NCBI RefSeq assembly: GCF_000764305.2
Contig: NW_025945881.1
Span: 372,001 to 436,000, forward strand
Length of the DNA: 64,000 bases
Direction: 5' to 3'
DNA from: Hyalella azteca
Taxonomy: Eukaryota; Arthropoda; Malacostraca; Amphipoda; Hyalellidae
Part shown: one piece after another, positions 26,728-39,029 of the stretch
How the letters are laid out: every line of letters starts with the position of its first letter
Position numbering within the stretch: the first letter of the stretch is position 1
Notes under the pieces: model-generated
Database searches by the model: none
What the model was told of the DNA's origin: nothing
The model's input: only the letters and a program-made list of their open reading frames with translations
Translations under genes and position numbers: made by a program

Positions 26728-29700
26728 GTAAGTTGCACTTTCTTCATGATTCCCAACGGCAGAACTGCCTCCTAATAAGTCTACTGTTCTACAGTTTTTC
26801 ACAGGAAATATTTTGGTAATTATGTAATAATAATTTTTTTGATGGAGGTTTTCTCACAACTTGGCTTATTGCCTAAACTGTAAAGAGTGTAAACAAAACA
26901 TTGGTTTGGAGTTTGGATACTTAATTAATATGATTTGGAGCTGGGGTAGAGTGCAGGGGAGAGGTAGTTACCTAGATCCCCAGTCCCCAGATTCCTATAC
27001 AGGTAGTAATATATAGGTAGTATAGAAATTTTGATTCTACAGATTTTGCAACTGGCTGCCAATTTAATAAAATAGATCTTTTGATATTTTGGCAGGACAT
27101 ATACTTCTATATGTAGGCTATACCTACAATATCAATTCTTCTAAAAACATTTGTTGGTTATAAATTGAGATTTCTTTGTTTAGGTATTTCCTATTCTTAA
27201 GAGATTACCAAATCAAGCTGTCTAGTATGGAATTTATCTACTTGGCGAGCCGCGACTGAATTTTTCGAGCCGTGGAGCTGTTACTGCACTTGCCTATATT
27301 GGGCCAAATTTTCTGGAAATCTTGGGTAAAAATGATCATTTCATTTGTATTCCTAAAAATTATTGTAAAATCAGTGCTGCTTTTCTTAGTTTATAAAAGA
27401 AAATTAGTCAACGGCGTTTTAATCTCATACACCAGCAGGCATGGAATATAGGTATCCACCTTCTAAACTGCAAGTAGAGTTTTCTTGCCATTTTTGGAGC
27501 CATAAAATTTTGACAATATGAATTACCTCCTATCTAATTATCAATTGAAGTGTGCACAATTGAGCTGCAAGATCAAAACTTTATCTACCAACAATATGTC
27601 ACTTTGGAGCTGCCACATTTCATTAGTAAAGATCATAGATGAAACTTAATTTTTTTCATGTTTGGACTTTGGACTCAGTCCAATTTATACAGTATGGCCT
27701 TATTTGACCCATGCTAGCATCCAATCTGGAATATTTGATAGATTGAAAAAAATATCTATGGTAAAATGGTAAATATATGTCCATGAGTGATTTTCAGAAA
27801 TGTTGAAAAAATTGCATGTAAAAAGATGTCCATGCATGATTTTCAGAAAATTTTGGAAAATATGTAATTTTTCCAATTTTACACTGGTGAAATAAGGAAA
27901 GGGTCATAAGAATGGGTGAAATGACTGCATTTGTGGGCATTTTTTCTTGTACCGGTACTCTTGTGGCCTTATTTTCATTGACACCAATCACCATGTCTGA
28001 GTTACTTGCATGGTGGCAAATATGTAATGAATGTACATGTATCTGATGGATAGATGCCACTAGTGTAGTTTCAGTTGAAGATTTTATTAATTTGCTTTAT
28101 CTTATATTGACAGAGTTGTGACTGACTTGCAAGTGGATTCAAAGGTTGACATTAATAACATGTCTGAAGCACAGCAAGCACTCAACAACTTCTGGCCAAA
28201 GGCAACTGAGGAAATAAAAGCCATGACTCAGGTTTGCCATCAATAATCTTAAGTGTGTTTCAGTTTAAGGAAAAACTTCCCTATGATGGACTAACTAAAC
28301 TAATTTCTGCTTGTTTAATGAATTAATTTCATTATTATGACTCAATTCTGTCAATATTTTGATCACTTTTTTCAGCATGACCTCCGGCAGCAGGAGCTTC
28401 CTTTAGCTCGCATCAAGCGGATAATGAAACTTGATGAAGATGTCAAGATGATTAGCTCAGAAGCCCCAGCTTTGTTCAGCAAGGCTGCTGAAATTTTTAT
28501 CACAGAACTCACGCTTAGGGCTTGGATACACACTGAAGACAATAAGCGGAGAACTTTACAGGTATTATTGCAATGAAGCTGTAATATCATGAATATTGTA
28601 AACCATCTGAATGTTTTTTGGCTTGATTCACCGCTCAGCATCTTAAATACCTATCAAATATTTGAATAGCCTTTTGCAGTTATATTATTTAAATATGATA
28701 TTAATAGTGTAAGCTTGAGGAATTTGTCTAGGTATATAATGAAATGCTATACAGTAACTCTCTGCTCTGGCATAATCACTTTTTTCAACAATCTTACGTG
28801 TCCTAAAGAACACTGAAGTTGTACAATAAAGCTCTATTTTTATTTCAGCGAAATGACATCGCCATGGCCATCACCAAATATGATCAGTTTGACTTCTTGA
28901 TAGACATTGTGCCACGGGAAGAGGTTAAGCCTGCTCGTGTCAAGGAGGAAGCTAGGTCTGGGCTCGGTGTGACACTGCCAACTGATCAGGTTAGTTGTGA
29001 GCTAAGCAATGCTACACTGATTTACATCAATCTATCAATGAAGCGTAGATTTAAAATATTATTAAAATATGAGATAAAAAATGCCTTCCAATATGAGAGT
29101 AAAATTATTCTGTCCTTTCTTCATTCTATACAATGAATAGAATATTGACGATAATGTAAATATAGCTTTATTTTGAAAAATATTTTGTACTAGAGTTCAT
29201 AAAATTGTATAAATGCATGAAATGTCTCTTAGAAATGCCTCTGTTTCCAAAAAACATTTCTGATAACTATTTTTCTGTTGCAGCATTACTTCCAAATTGC
29301 CCAGCACTACCAGGCAATGCTACAACAAGCCTCGAGCAATACCGGCACAACAACCAATGCTGCACAGCCACAACAACAACAGAACAACAGCCCACCAGCA
29401 CAACCAACCATACAGATTGTACAGACGCCCAATGGACAAGTACAGGCACTTCAAGTAAGACAATATACTACTTTTATTTATTGTTATCTTGCTTTTTTTT
29501 TTCTTTTAGATTTTGTACCGCTGTATTCACCTTTTTAGATGGTGTGCATGTATATTTACGAATTGCATGCATATAATATATTTTGCATCACTGGACAGCA
29601 CAGTGGTTAGCACTACTGTAGCATTCATTGGTTCCTCTAAATGAACTCCAAGTACTTGTTATCTAGGGGAAAGCTTAAAAGGATACCAAATTAAATTTTA

Positions 29701-32487
29701 GTGTACCATTTTTTTTTCTATCAAGTGATCTTGCATAATTTTCTTAGTCTGCACACTTATCATTTTGATTGCATAGATATTTACATTTGATTTATCTGTC
29801 ATAGACAGTACAGGATGCCTTACCATTCACTGAAGTATTTATTTGCTCAATGCATATATTAATCTCAAAATACAGTTGGCATTGCATCTCCATGTATTTT
29901 TAATTTTCCGTGTCCTCTTTGCAACTGATTTTTGAGATATTGACTATATTTATAGTATTTAATTTATAATTGTTTCTTTTTATCAGACCACGAGCAGTCA
30001 ACAACAACAGCCGCAGACACAAATCATTCAAATCCACAATCCTCAGACACAGCAGCAACAAACTCCAACTCCTCCTGCTGGGGGCATACAAATAATACAG
30101 CAAATCCTCGGCAGTGACGGCCAGATCCAGCAGATACCTGTAAGAGCACTTGTGCAATTAGGCTGTTGCTGAGTGCAGTGCTAACTGCAATGATTTTGTT
30201 AAGAGCAAGAATATTGCATTCTGCTATTGACACATTCAAGCAGAACAATGTCAGGGTGTCGTGCTAAGGGAATTTTATTAAGCATTAAGCATGCGCTCAC
30301 CCTCGAGTTCTAGAAATTAATAGAATGTTGTCTATGCAATTGAACACATGAATAATATAATTATGCGAATGAATTACTTTACTGGCTAATTCTCTTAGAA
30401 TAGTATTATAATATTAGAAGTGAGGCTAGTTCCTGTGAAACTTGTATCTAACAGTTTCTATGGAGCGAGTGTGTCAATATTTTGATTCATTTGGGTCTCG
30501 AGACAATCGCGTGATGATGAGTATGCAAAATACTGAATAATAATGACAGTTTTCATGTTGGTTTCCACATAAGTTTGCCTAACCTCTTCAGCAGGTCATG
30601 ACAAAATTTAGGTCATGCGTTATATTTTTTAAGTTATCAACGTTAATTTCGATCTTCCCTGCTCTCATTTTCCACCGAAAATTCATGTTCATACTCATGT
30701 TTTCAGATTCAATTGACGGCGCAGCATCTACAAATGATCAGAATGCAGATGTCGGGGGCTTCTCAGCAGCCTATCATCATTCAGACGGGTCCTGTTGTGG
30801 CCCAGCAGACCACCCAGAACACAGTCACTTCCCAGCCCCAGAACGTCCAGCAGCCACAAATAATCCAGCTCCAGCAGGTATGTCGTCATTATATCGGATT
30901 ATATATCAATAATCCAGCTCCAGCAGGTATGTCGTCATTATATCGGGACATTATATATCAATAATCCAGCTCCAGCAGGTATGTCGCCATTATACACTTG
31001 AGGTGTTGTTGCCGGCGTAATGGAATGGTTTGGTCCTCTTCTTTTGTCTCGGGGCACAGCTAAAGTGAAATGAAAGTAATGTTAAACCTTTAGTGACCAG
31101 CTACCTTGCGAGTGTAAAAAAACTATATTTTATTCGTAACATATTACTGAAAAATTCAATCGTTAAAAAAATCTGAGAGGTTACAAGAACCCTACTTGGA
31201 CATAGCACAGCCTGAATTTAAGGCGGATATATGTGTCCAATTGGACGGATGCGCTTCAAATATAAATAAAAATCATCTATATGAAAGGCGACAAAGAGAT
31301 AACAGCAACATAATCAATAAGAGAATAACCAAATTTCACAACGTTAGTGACATTATTCGACTCAGAGTTGAAACTTAAAAGCACTAACCCTCAAGGAGCA
31401 ATCATTCTATCTTAGCTTAGAACGCACATCAATCCAGTGAATAATTACAGAATAATTCTAGAGATCAAAGTAAACCAAGGTTAATTGACGGAATTTGAAC
31501 TGCATTAATAAGAGCAAATTATTGGGTGAAAACATAAATCCAGAACTGTTTAGAATCAAACTAATAAATAAACAAGCATTGAAATTGGAGGATTGAAATT
31601 GTAAAGCAATGGTAACTCATTTAAATACCAACTTGTTTTTGTGAAATTTGGCATTCTGTGGATTGAAATCAAGTCAGTGCATTGGATGCCTATCTGCCTG
31701 CTATTTCTATTGCTTACAAATTTCCACATAGCAACCACATGCATGAGGAATTATTGGAATCTCCCCTGTGCCTGAAAATGTAGGAAGTAATAAAGAGTAG
31801 GTACTGAATAAAAACACGTAAATTGAATGGAATAATGAGAAGCAGATTTATTTTGCAATGAAAAATTTTAAATTTGCCGCCGCGTAGGAGTAAATGTTTG
31901 TGCCAGGGAATTTTCAAGTCTAAATGATACCAAGAAATTTAAAAGTTGAAAAAACGCAAAGTAAATTCCCCTTATCTTCATCGCAAATGTTTTTTTTTCG
32001 GACTAGCTCAATACAGAAAGAACAAAAGTTCTCAGACATTACAACTACAGTAAATAGAGAAAGCAAAATTTACCTTAAAGATGAACTAAAAACTATGCTT
32101 CGTGCTGTTTGATGAACTAAAAAGGATGCTTCGTACAGTTTCTGATGTTGATATAAGTGTATTTTGTGATGCATTTACACAACAAATTGGTCAATAGTTC
32201 CCACAGTCGAATACTAGAATTTGATTGGCGTAATAAATGAACAGGTTCACACGTCATATTGGATCGACAAACATGAAAGTAGACTTTCCTTTTATATCTT
32301 ACCTGGTATTTTTGTATATAGCGGATTATTAAGGAGGATCTATCTTTAATGTATGAATCACTTTTACTTGATGTATACTCTGCCAGACCTCAAGTTCATG
32401 TAGTACACTTTTAGTTATCTTTTAATTTTTATTGTTCAGGGTGGTGGCGGGCAGCCCGTTTACCTGACGCAGGCACAGCAGCAATAG
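26690..32487 (+). CDS. NFYC: Nuclear transcription factor Y subunit gamma, eight exons
   Basis: NF-YC is the histone-fold partner of NF-YB; the dimer recruits NF-YA and binds CCAAT boxes in promoters. Exons: 26690-26727, 28114-28231, 28376-28561, 28849-28989, 29284-29454, 29987-30139, 30707-30877, 32440-32487. All have GT/AG ends, phases match, and the sum is 1026 bases (341 residues). The start is the ATG in 'acaatcATGG'. Residues 60-135 form the histone fold: '[20 protein letters not shown]', '[18 protein letters not shown]', '[18 protein letters not shown]' and 'FDFLIDIVP', nearly the family consensus. The rest is the Gln-rich activation region with '[19 protein letters not shown]' near residues 262-280, also conserved in NF-YC. 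The length is normal for animals. Confidence 0.97.
27281..27415 (+). repeat. Dispersed repeat, copy 2, in NF-YC intron 1
   Basis: It matches the repeat at 733-895 ('cttgcctatattgggc', 'tggaaatcttgggtaaaa', 'tgatcatttcat'). The remainder of the intron, 26728-28113, shows only an imperfect duplicate near 27780-27860 ('gtccatg..tgattttcagaaa'). Confidence 0.65.
28114..28231 (+). CDS. NFYC: NF-YC exon 2
   Basis: Acceptor TATTGACAG, donor CAG|GTTTGC. Residues 13-52 with '[20 protein letters not shown]', the conserved helix preceding the histone fold. Confidence 0.95.
28376..28561 (+). CDS. NFYC: NF-YC exon 3: histone fold
   Basis: Acceptor TTTTTTCAG, donor CAG|GTATTA. 62 codons carrying helix 1 to most of helix 2 and the linker of the histone fold. 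Confidence 0.98.
28849..28989 (+). CDS. NFYC: NF-YC exon 4: end of histone fold
   Basis: Acceptor TTTATTTCAG, donor CAG|GTTAGT. 47 codons: '[20 protein letters not shown]' then the 'VPREEVKP' element known to contact NF-YA in the family. Confidence 0.97.
29284..29454 (+). CDS. NFYC: NF-YC exon 5: Gln-rich
   Basis: Acceptor TTCTGTTGCAG, donor CAA|GTAAGA. 57 codons, starting '[13 protein letters not shown]', then Gln/Asn/Pro-rich. Confidence 0.93.
29987..30139 (+). CDS. NFYC: NF-YC exon 6: Gln-rich
   Basis: Acceptor CTTTTTATCAG, donor CCT|GTAAGA. 51 codons ending '[10 protein letters not shown]', which joins 'IQLTAQHLQ' of the next exon as in other NF-YC proteins. Confidence 0.93.
30707..30877 (+). 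CDS. NFYC: NF-YC exon 7
   Basis: Acceptor CATGTTTTCAG, donor CAG|GTATGT. 57 codons; the end of the exon and its donor are repeated twice more just downstream. Confidence 0.9.
30859..30995 (+). repeat. Triplicated exon end plus 5' splice site
   Basis: 'aataatccagctccagcag' and the donor GTATGTCG recur at 30859, 30908 and 30960 (periods of 49 and 52 bp). Each copy holds a complete donor. Use of the second or third would add 49 or 101 bases and shift the frame of the last exon. Confidence 0.95.
31000..32430. other. NF-YC intron 7
   Basis: AT-rich. Open frames at 31196-31378 and 31924-32112 show no domain or splice support. No repeat unit was recognised. Confidence 0.55.
32440..32487 (+). CDS. 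NFYC: NF-YC exon 8: C terminus
   Basis: Acceptor TTATTGTTCAG. '[15 protein letters not shown]' and TAG. It is in phase only with the first of the three donors of exon 7. Confidence 0.85.
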   Translation, partial: GGGGQPVYLTQAQQQ

Positions 32488-33023
32488 CCTCTGCCACGGT
32501 CAAGTGGGCTACAGTTCATCCTCATCGCTGATGATTGAATCGTCAACTTCCTGCCCACGCGTGGCCTGAATTTAAAGAAAAATTTCTAACGATTTTTATT
32601 AAAAAATTATCCTTTGTTAACCCTTACCAGAATGCATTGGTAAAATTTTACCTACACTCGTTGCCATTATTACATTGTGAAACTTTGCAGTCAGTCACGG
32701 GTTAACTGCTTTAATTATTGATATTTTCTTAACTGAAGTCTACTGCTCGATGTTGAACCATTGTACGCAAGTAAGCAGGTCAATCATGCGCCAAAATGTA
32801 TGTCATTAAGAACTAGCCCGGGAACGGTAGCCCATCCTGAAACGGAAGGAACCTTTTAGCGGCAGCTATTGAAAAATATCATAGATGAAGTCCTTTGATC
32901 AGCTGCCAAGTTCGTGTAGTTGGCGGTGGTTGGTCCTGTAATGTTTTGGCTGGTGCCAGTGGTAGGAGCCAAGAGTTTCTATGTATAATTGTATCAAGTT
33001 TCGTTCACCTCAATGTACAAATG

Positions 33024-33235
33024 AATAAAGTAAGCGATAAATAGCAACTTCATGAGATCATGGTGTGACATAAAAAATAATGTACTAGTTGTACATATAA
33101 CAAAAATTTTCTGTACTGAGCTGTGTGCAATTACTGTGTCGGCAATTGAATAAATAATTTCTGCTAGAGCTTCTTCAATGGGAGTAAATTATGAATTCTG
33201 AGCCGCATCTAAATTTCTTTCAGCATTGTAATAAA
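33024..33235 (+). promoter_or_regulatory. Candidate NF-YC polyadenylation signals
   Basis: AATAAA occurs at 33024, 33149 and 33230, about 540-740 bases past the stop. Any of them could end the transcript. Confidence 0.4.
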
Positions 33236-33470
33236 GCTATGATGTTATTTTTGATACCGACAAAAATACATATCGTTCACAATTGCAGTAGCGCATCATC
33301 ACTGTTCTTCATTATAATGTTTTTATTATAACTCGTGAATGATGTAAAGTACGAGGTCAACCTTGCCTAAGATTTCCCATCTTTCTGTCATGTATTCCAG
33401 ACTTGTTTAAATTAATGCGTTAAAAAATCACAGCTTTACGCGTTAAAATTGTAATAATGACATGATTGTC

Positions 33471-33582
33471 ACATGTCTGGTTTTGTTGTCATACGACTGG
33501 TTTTGTCGTCACACGACTGGATTTGTTGTCACACGACTGGTTTTGTCGTCACACGACTGGATTTGTTGTCACACGGCTGTTA
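33471..33582. repeat. 20-bp minisatellite, about 5.5 copies
   Basis: The unit is 'ctggttttgtcgtcacacga' with few changes, downstream of NF-YC. Its open frame is a by-product of the repeat. Confidence 0.95.
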
Positions 33583-33669
33583 CCGTTATCACTTGTGTCC
33601 AGTACGTGCTCTTACATTAGCGCTTTGATGCGCTCTGTCACTGTTAGCCGAGGATTTTCACGTTTGTAA

Positions 33670-34860
33670 GTATTTAATGTCCCGCCCCTTTGATAACTAA
33701 TTAGGTATCGCCTCTTAAATTAAGGGGGTAATCTGATACTATAAGTTTGTTAAATCCACTTGATGCTGTAGAAATGCTTCATGTTAAAAGTAAGGCTTTC
33801 AAAGTTTCTGCCTGGAAAAATTGAATCATGGAATGTACTAGCTTTCGTCAATGTAATAATTTATTCATTAAATAATCGAATTAGTAATTTATTTAATTTC
33901 GAGCTTGGTTTTATTGATATTATAATGCATTGTGAGAACAATTTTCCTGCGTTTCTGACGTCTTTCTGAGAATCGAACCAACTTGCACCATCCCATGTTA
34001 CTTGAGGCTTGCTTGTAATTACCATTCTGAATTATTGGATTCAATTATTATTAATTACTTATGTGAGACGTTCACTGAATTTATCTTCTCACGTTTTATC
34101 AGGTAAGGAGTTTCTATTTTCTTGTATATTCACGTTATCTGTTATTTCGTTTCATGTGTTAATTGTAAAATCACTGCCGATTGTAACATCCCTTGATGAT
34201 GGAAAATAATTTCCTCTGTGAATCTGGCGATTGCTTTTTTTCTATTCATTATTAGGTGATTTTGTCCCGTTTTCTGCTATGTAACCATGATTGAACTAAT
34301 TAATACATCTGTTCACATACATTAGGTATGAGTTCAAACATGCGATGTAACAATAATTATTATTATTGTAAGCTGATAGTCTCATTGAACATTTTCTGCG
34401 CATTTGCTCGCCATTTTTCCATTGCTTAATTTAGTTTGTATTTAGTTATTTTTAATTAATGGTCGAACTTATCTGAATAACACTAAATAAAGTGTATTGC
34501 TTGAGAGGTAGTACTGCGTGCTACGATTGAACATCGGATAGAGCTCCAGTTGCAAGCGATTAAATAACAGGAATAACCAGCCTAGCGACGTGCTGATGAA
34601 ACCTGGCATTCTTCTATATTATCATGTTAATAAATTTAGAAACTGTTTCACTACCCTCTCTAAATTTGCTTGGTATTACTTGAATGTAGCAAAGATAATG
34701 TCTCATCTCAAGTTAACATCTACCTTGAAATGGGATTGTTTTATAGGAAAGTCACCTGCGTTGATTTCACTTGAAGGCTATTAGACTTGTAAATTAACAA
34801 GACGTTTAATATTCTTATAATTGCTCTGGTATTGCACGAAACTTGGGAACTTGAGGTTTG
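33670..34860. other. Intergenic, nothing recognised
   Basis: AT-rich sequence. Short open frames at 33781, 34009 and 34590 lack any domain or splice support. Confidence 0.5.
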
Positions 34861-34879
34861 AAAGTATGCGGAAAGAGAT

Positions 34880-35130
34880 ATCGGTTTTTAGGTAACGTGA
34901 GAGGTTTAGGATTGCACGTAACGCGAAAGAGGTGAAGGATTGTACGTAACGTGGAAGTAGTTTGGTTTTGCACCTACATGTACGGGGTTCAGTTTAAAAC
35001 CCAACGTTCCCTAGGTTTAGACTTGGACGTAACGCGGTACGTAAGTTGCAAGAGATACTCGTGTACGTAGCGTGAACGAGGTTTACGCTGGCACGTACAC
35101 TCACTGCTGTGAGTACTGAGTTATATTTTT
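34880..35130. repeat. Degenerate ~30-bp repeat ending in a MITE-B fragment
   Basis: 'ggtttaggattgcacgtaac' recurs with drift five or six times. At 35099-35130 the terminal part of MITE-B ('tgagtactgagttatat') is present alone. Confidence 0.55.
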
Positions 35131-35139
35131 TAATCTTCA

Positions 35140-36860
35140 CTAGCTAAATCAGGTAAAAGGTCTTAAATAGATAGCCTGTGTAATGTAATATTTACTCTTT
35201 GTTGTCACGGTTAGTCTCCTATTTAGCAGAAATGATTCGGGGTAAATTTGTTTAGTATAAATCTAGCACCGTAACAAGACGCCATTCTCAACTGATTTAA
35301 TTGTAGTTCATACACGTTCCTAGTTTTTTATTTATTAACAAATTAAAAGGGTTGCTTATTTCTGGTTCACCCTGTATAAGCGACGCCTTAAAAAAAATTT
35401 GTTAGCGTCAGGGCTCAGGAGCATGCTTAGCTGCATTGGTTCTCAAACTGGCGTACGTACTTGATAAGTTTTTTTTAATTAATTAACGTACATATATTGG
35501 TAGAAATATTCATTTATAATTGACAATTTTTATTTTAAAACTATCACGAGTGAAAACCCGAGACGCTCGATAGACTACCATTTTCCGTGGGACGATTATG
35601 TTTCTTATGAATTGAGAGTCGTTTACATCTTTAGTGTTTAAATTTTGCCTTATAACATTGGCTAAACGTCAATATTCACCGTAAAACATCCTGTTAGGAA
35701 ATCGTGCCACACTTCAATGGTGATTTACTCAGTCGTGCTGCCAACACAATTATACTGCAAACGGACCCTCGTGGATGTGGTACTGGTAGTATGGACAAAC
35801 CTGGTTATTGGAAAAGACAACGTTATAGTGAAGAATACTAGTAATATCACCCAGAATATTAGGATATTAATCCACATAATTAACCTCGTTATAGTCACAA
35901 TATAAAATGCAATTGTGCATCCAAATTCTACCAAGGTTCTACCTCTCCTGATAACTCAACTTTTCCATGTTAAAAGCTTATGTGCTGCGCAGCTCGAAGT
36001 GTTCAATATCATTCAAATGTTTCTACGTACATAGTTTAATCAATACTAACCGTATGATGTGTAGGCGAAAAGTCTTTATGTAGCCCTAATTTATACGGCC
36101 TGGCGTTTCTGTAGCTCATGTTTGTGCAATGAATATTGCAGAGATTTTCACTCTCGCCATCCGCTAGATTCATGTCAGATGGAGAGATAAGACTTGGGCC
36201 ATTGAAAGGCCCCACAAATATCTGCTCGAGCTTGAAGAGACTGGCCGTTTTTTCGTTGATGGCGACTTCAGACTTGCAAAATTTGGATGCAAATTTTTAA
36301 ATACTTTCGAGAGTTGGGACTTGATTTCGTGGAAGGGTTGGTTGCTAATGGAGATGGTTGCTTATGAGGGTAGGTTGCTGGTGTAAGTACTAGTCATTGA
36401 TGCTTGTTGTCATCAGCCATGGGTTTATTAACATTGCAGCCCTTTGGAAAACAACGTGATTAAAAACAATTAGGAATAATCACGTCAGTGACTATAATAT
36501 TTTTCATCATTAAAACGACTAAGTTAAAATTCTAAAACGATTTAGGGAAGCTTGATTAAAGGTTTAAGGCAGTAAGCTTTTTTCGAGCCGACGCTCGCTC
36601 AGGCTAGGCAAGAAAGTCTGGAATGTTAGTTAACCGGCGCTCGTTTGTCTCGCTTATCATAACCATAAATTTTTGCGGTGGTTTACTTTGATAGATAGCT
36701 GGGGCAGGTAGCAATTCGGCGTTGCGCTCACTCGCCGTGATGAAAACGATCGTTTGCGCAGCCACGACTCCATGCCACAAAGAGCCGCCATTTGTAAATA
36801 TTGAGCCGTTGATTGGGGGCTGAGTTGAAACACACCCACACATTGCTAATCGTGGAATTA
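35140..36860. other. Intergenic; one CpG-rich patch
   Basis: The sequence 36590-36840 is richer in CG than its surroundings and holds an open minus frame of 79 codons without a recognisable domain. The rest shows nothing. Confidence 0.45.
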
Positions 36861-36871
36861 TTTTAAGTTTT

Positions 36872-37145
36872 AGCTAAAACTGCCTTCACGTACCAAATGA
36901 TGCGAGTTTAAACTATCTGCAGGTCTCAAATGTTGAGGGTTAAAACTACTTGCACGTTGCTTTTAGTGAGAGCTAAAACTATCGACACGTTGCTAACCCT
37001 CTACCGCCTGTCATGAGTAACTGGAGCAATATTGCCACGCAAGCCTACCCAGAAAGGATATGTTCTAGTGAACGCAAAATGTCTTGCACTGATGGTTGCC
37101 GCCACGTACAACTTTAAAATGTTCGCTGTTACGTACGAAGACCTC
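36872..37145. repeat. 274-bp tandem repeat, unit 1 (empty site for the hAT insertion)
   Basis: It starts 'aactaaaactgccttcacgt'-like and includes 'ctaaccctctaccgcctgtcatgag', the uninterrupted form of the site that is occupied in unit 2. Confidence 0.85.
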
Positions 37146-37280
37146 AACTAAAACTGCCTTCACGTACCAAATGATGCGAGTTTAAACTATCTGCAGGTCT
37201 CAAATGTTGAGGGTTAAAACTACATGCACGTTGCTTTTAGTGAGAGCTGAAACTACCGACACGTTGCTAACCCTCCATCG

Positions 37281-38878
37281 CCGTGGTTCCCAAACTTTTT
37301 CAGGCTGGCGCCCCCTTTGGCTCCCTAGTGAATTTCTAGCGCCCCCCACAGGCACATACAAAATCATGCGCCTATTACTAAAAAATTTTTTAAAAGATAA
37401 AGGTTAAACACAAATGTGCATTTCACAAATAGGACCCCTTTTAGTGAACCAATGTGTTTTTCAGCTGTTTTAACTGTTTCAGCACTAGAAACCTAGGACG
37501 TCTCGGGCAAATTTACGGCCGGACTCGTGGCCGGACTCACGAACAATCTCTAAATTCAGTTATCAAGGAATATTACCCAAACTAATGAACGCAGCTCAAT
37601 AAAACTTGGAACATGTATTCATCAGAACTTAACGGTGACGTTTAGCTCGCGAAATTTTTTTAAATATCACCTTCATTCGTGAGTTATAGTTATATTGCGG
37701 TACAGGCCGAAATTCGCAGTGCTCAAAGAATTTCTTCCCAACTACCGAACAGATTTGAACAAAATTTTGAATATACATTCTTAACTACCAAACGGTGTTT
37801 TTTAGATTAAAAAAAAAATCATTTTACCGTCGTTTGCGAGATTTTTTTCCTTTTACCATCATTCTTGGTTTCACACTTCCTTTTTCGCTTTCGTTTGCGA
37901 GTTATATAGATATAGGAGAAACGATCGGCTTGAGCCGTTTACGTATAGCCGTTTAACTCACAAACGAAGGCAAAACGAAAAAATTGTAACGAGCTAAACA
38001 TCACCTATGCTGAGGTTGGGTATCAAAATACTAAATATCGTTCAAATCTGTTCAGTAGTTTGCAAGAAATTTCTTGATTACTGCGAATTTAAGCACGTAT
38101 TGCTGTTTAAATCACGAATGAAACTCGCGAACGAAGGCACAATCGAAAAAATTTTCACGAGCTAAACATCACCGTTCGGTAGTTAGGACTGTAAATTCAA
38201 AATTTCGTCCGAATCTGTTCAGTAGTTTGGAAGAAATTCCTTGATCACTGTGAATTCGGCCCGTATTGCCATATATGTAAGTATGGCAAAAACAATTGAA
38301 GGCAAAATTAACAAAAATTTCCACGAGCTTTACATAATTACATTACTGTTAGGTCCTAATGAATACGTGTACCATGTTTCATCGAGTTAAGTTTATTAGT
38401 TTGAGAGGTATTCCTTGATCATTGAATTTGGAAATTGGCCGTGAGACCGGCCGCGAGTCAGGCCGTTAATTTGTCGGAGACGTAAACCCAGGAGAGGTTA
38501 AAAAAATATAACTCGGTACTCACTACAGTGAGTGACATAGAGCGCATTTTCTCGTCGACGAAAACGTGAAGTCACGGACTGACAAGACAGGCGGACACAC
38601 GGACAGACAGACGGACGGACATGGCGAGCACAATAGTGCATTTTTTCCATAAATGAGTAAATGCGCTAAAAACAGATCTGGGCGAAAAAAAACCATCGCT
38701 GGGAGTCATGTGCTGCACGTGTTGTGTACAAATCGTCAAACAAACGTTCGAACTTCTGACTTCGGCTTCGGACTGCCGCCCCCCAATCGCGCCCCAAACG
38801 CCCTCTTCTTCTTTACCGCCCCCCAAAATCTTTCCATCGCCCCTAGGGGGGCGATATCGCCCACTTTGGGAACCACTG
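37281..38878. mobile_element. Non-autonomous hAT-type DNA transposon
   Basis: The 1.6-kb element is bounded by inverted ends of the type CAGTGGTTCCCAAA (left 'ccgtggttcccaaac', right 'tttgggaaccactg'), the classic hAT terminus. It is flanked by an 8-bp target duplication, ctccatcg/ctctatcg, with one mismatch. No transposase ORF is seen; the interior has diverged direct repeats around 'gaacagatttgaac' / 'cgaatctgttcagtagtttg'. Confidence 0.85.
38501..38668 (+). mobile_element. MITE-B copy, nested in the hAT element
   Basis: Starts 'tataactcggtactcacta', runs through 'gcgcattttctcgtcgacg' and the (GGAC)n-like stretch, and ends 'aatgagtaaatgcgct'. Confidence 0.75.
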
Positions 38879-39029
38879 CTCTATCGCCTGTCATGAGTAA
38901 CTGGAGCAATATTGTCACACAAGCCTACCCAAAAAGGATACGTTCTAGTGAACGCAACATGTCTTGCATTGATGGTTGTCGCCACGTACAACTTTAAAAT
39001 GTTCGCTGTTGCGTACGAACGACCTCATG

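Larger units (their letters stand above)
37146..39020. repeat. 274-bp tandem repeat, unit 2, split by a transposon
   Basis: 37146-37280 and 38879-39020 together match unit 1; the interval between is the hAT-type insertion. Confidence 0.85.

Noticed and set aside
29589..29650. tRNA-like 'cacagtggttagcactactg' in NF-YC intron 5
   Set aside because: Only an A-box-like fragment; no B box follows, so no SINE or tRNA call is supported.
38572..38997. Overlapping ORFs on both strands near 38.7 kb
   Set aside because: They lie in a MITE and the end of the hAT element and show no protein motif.
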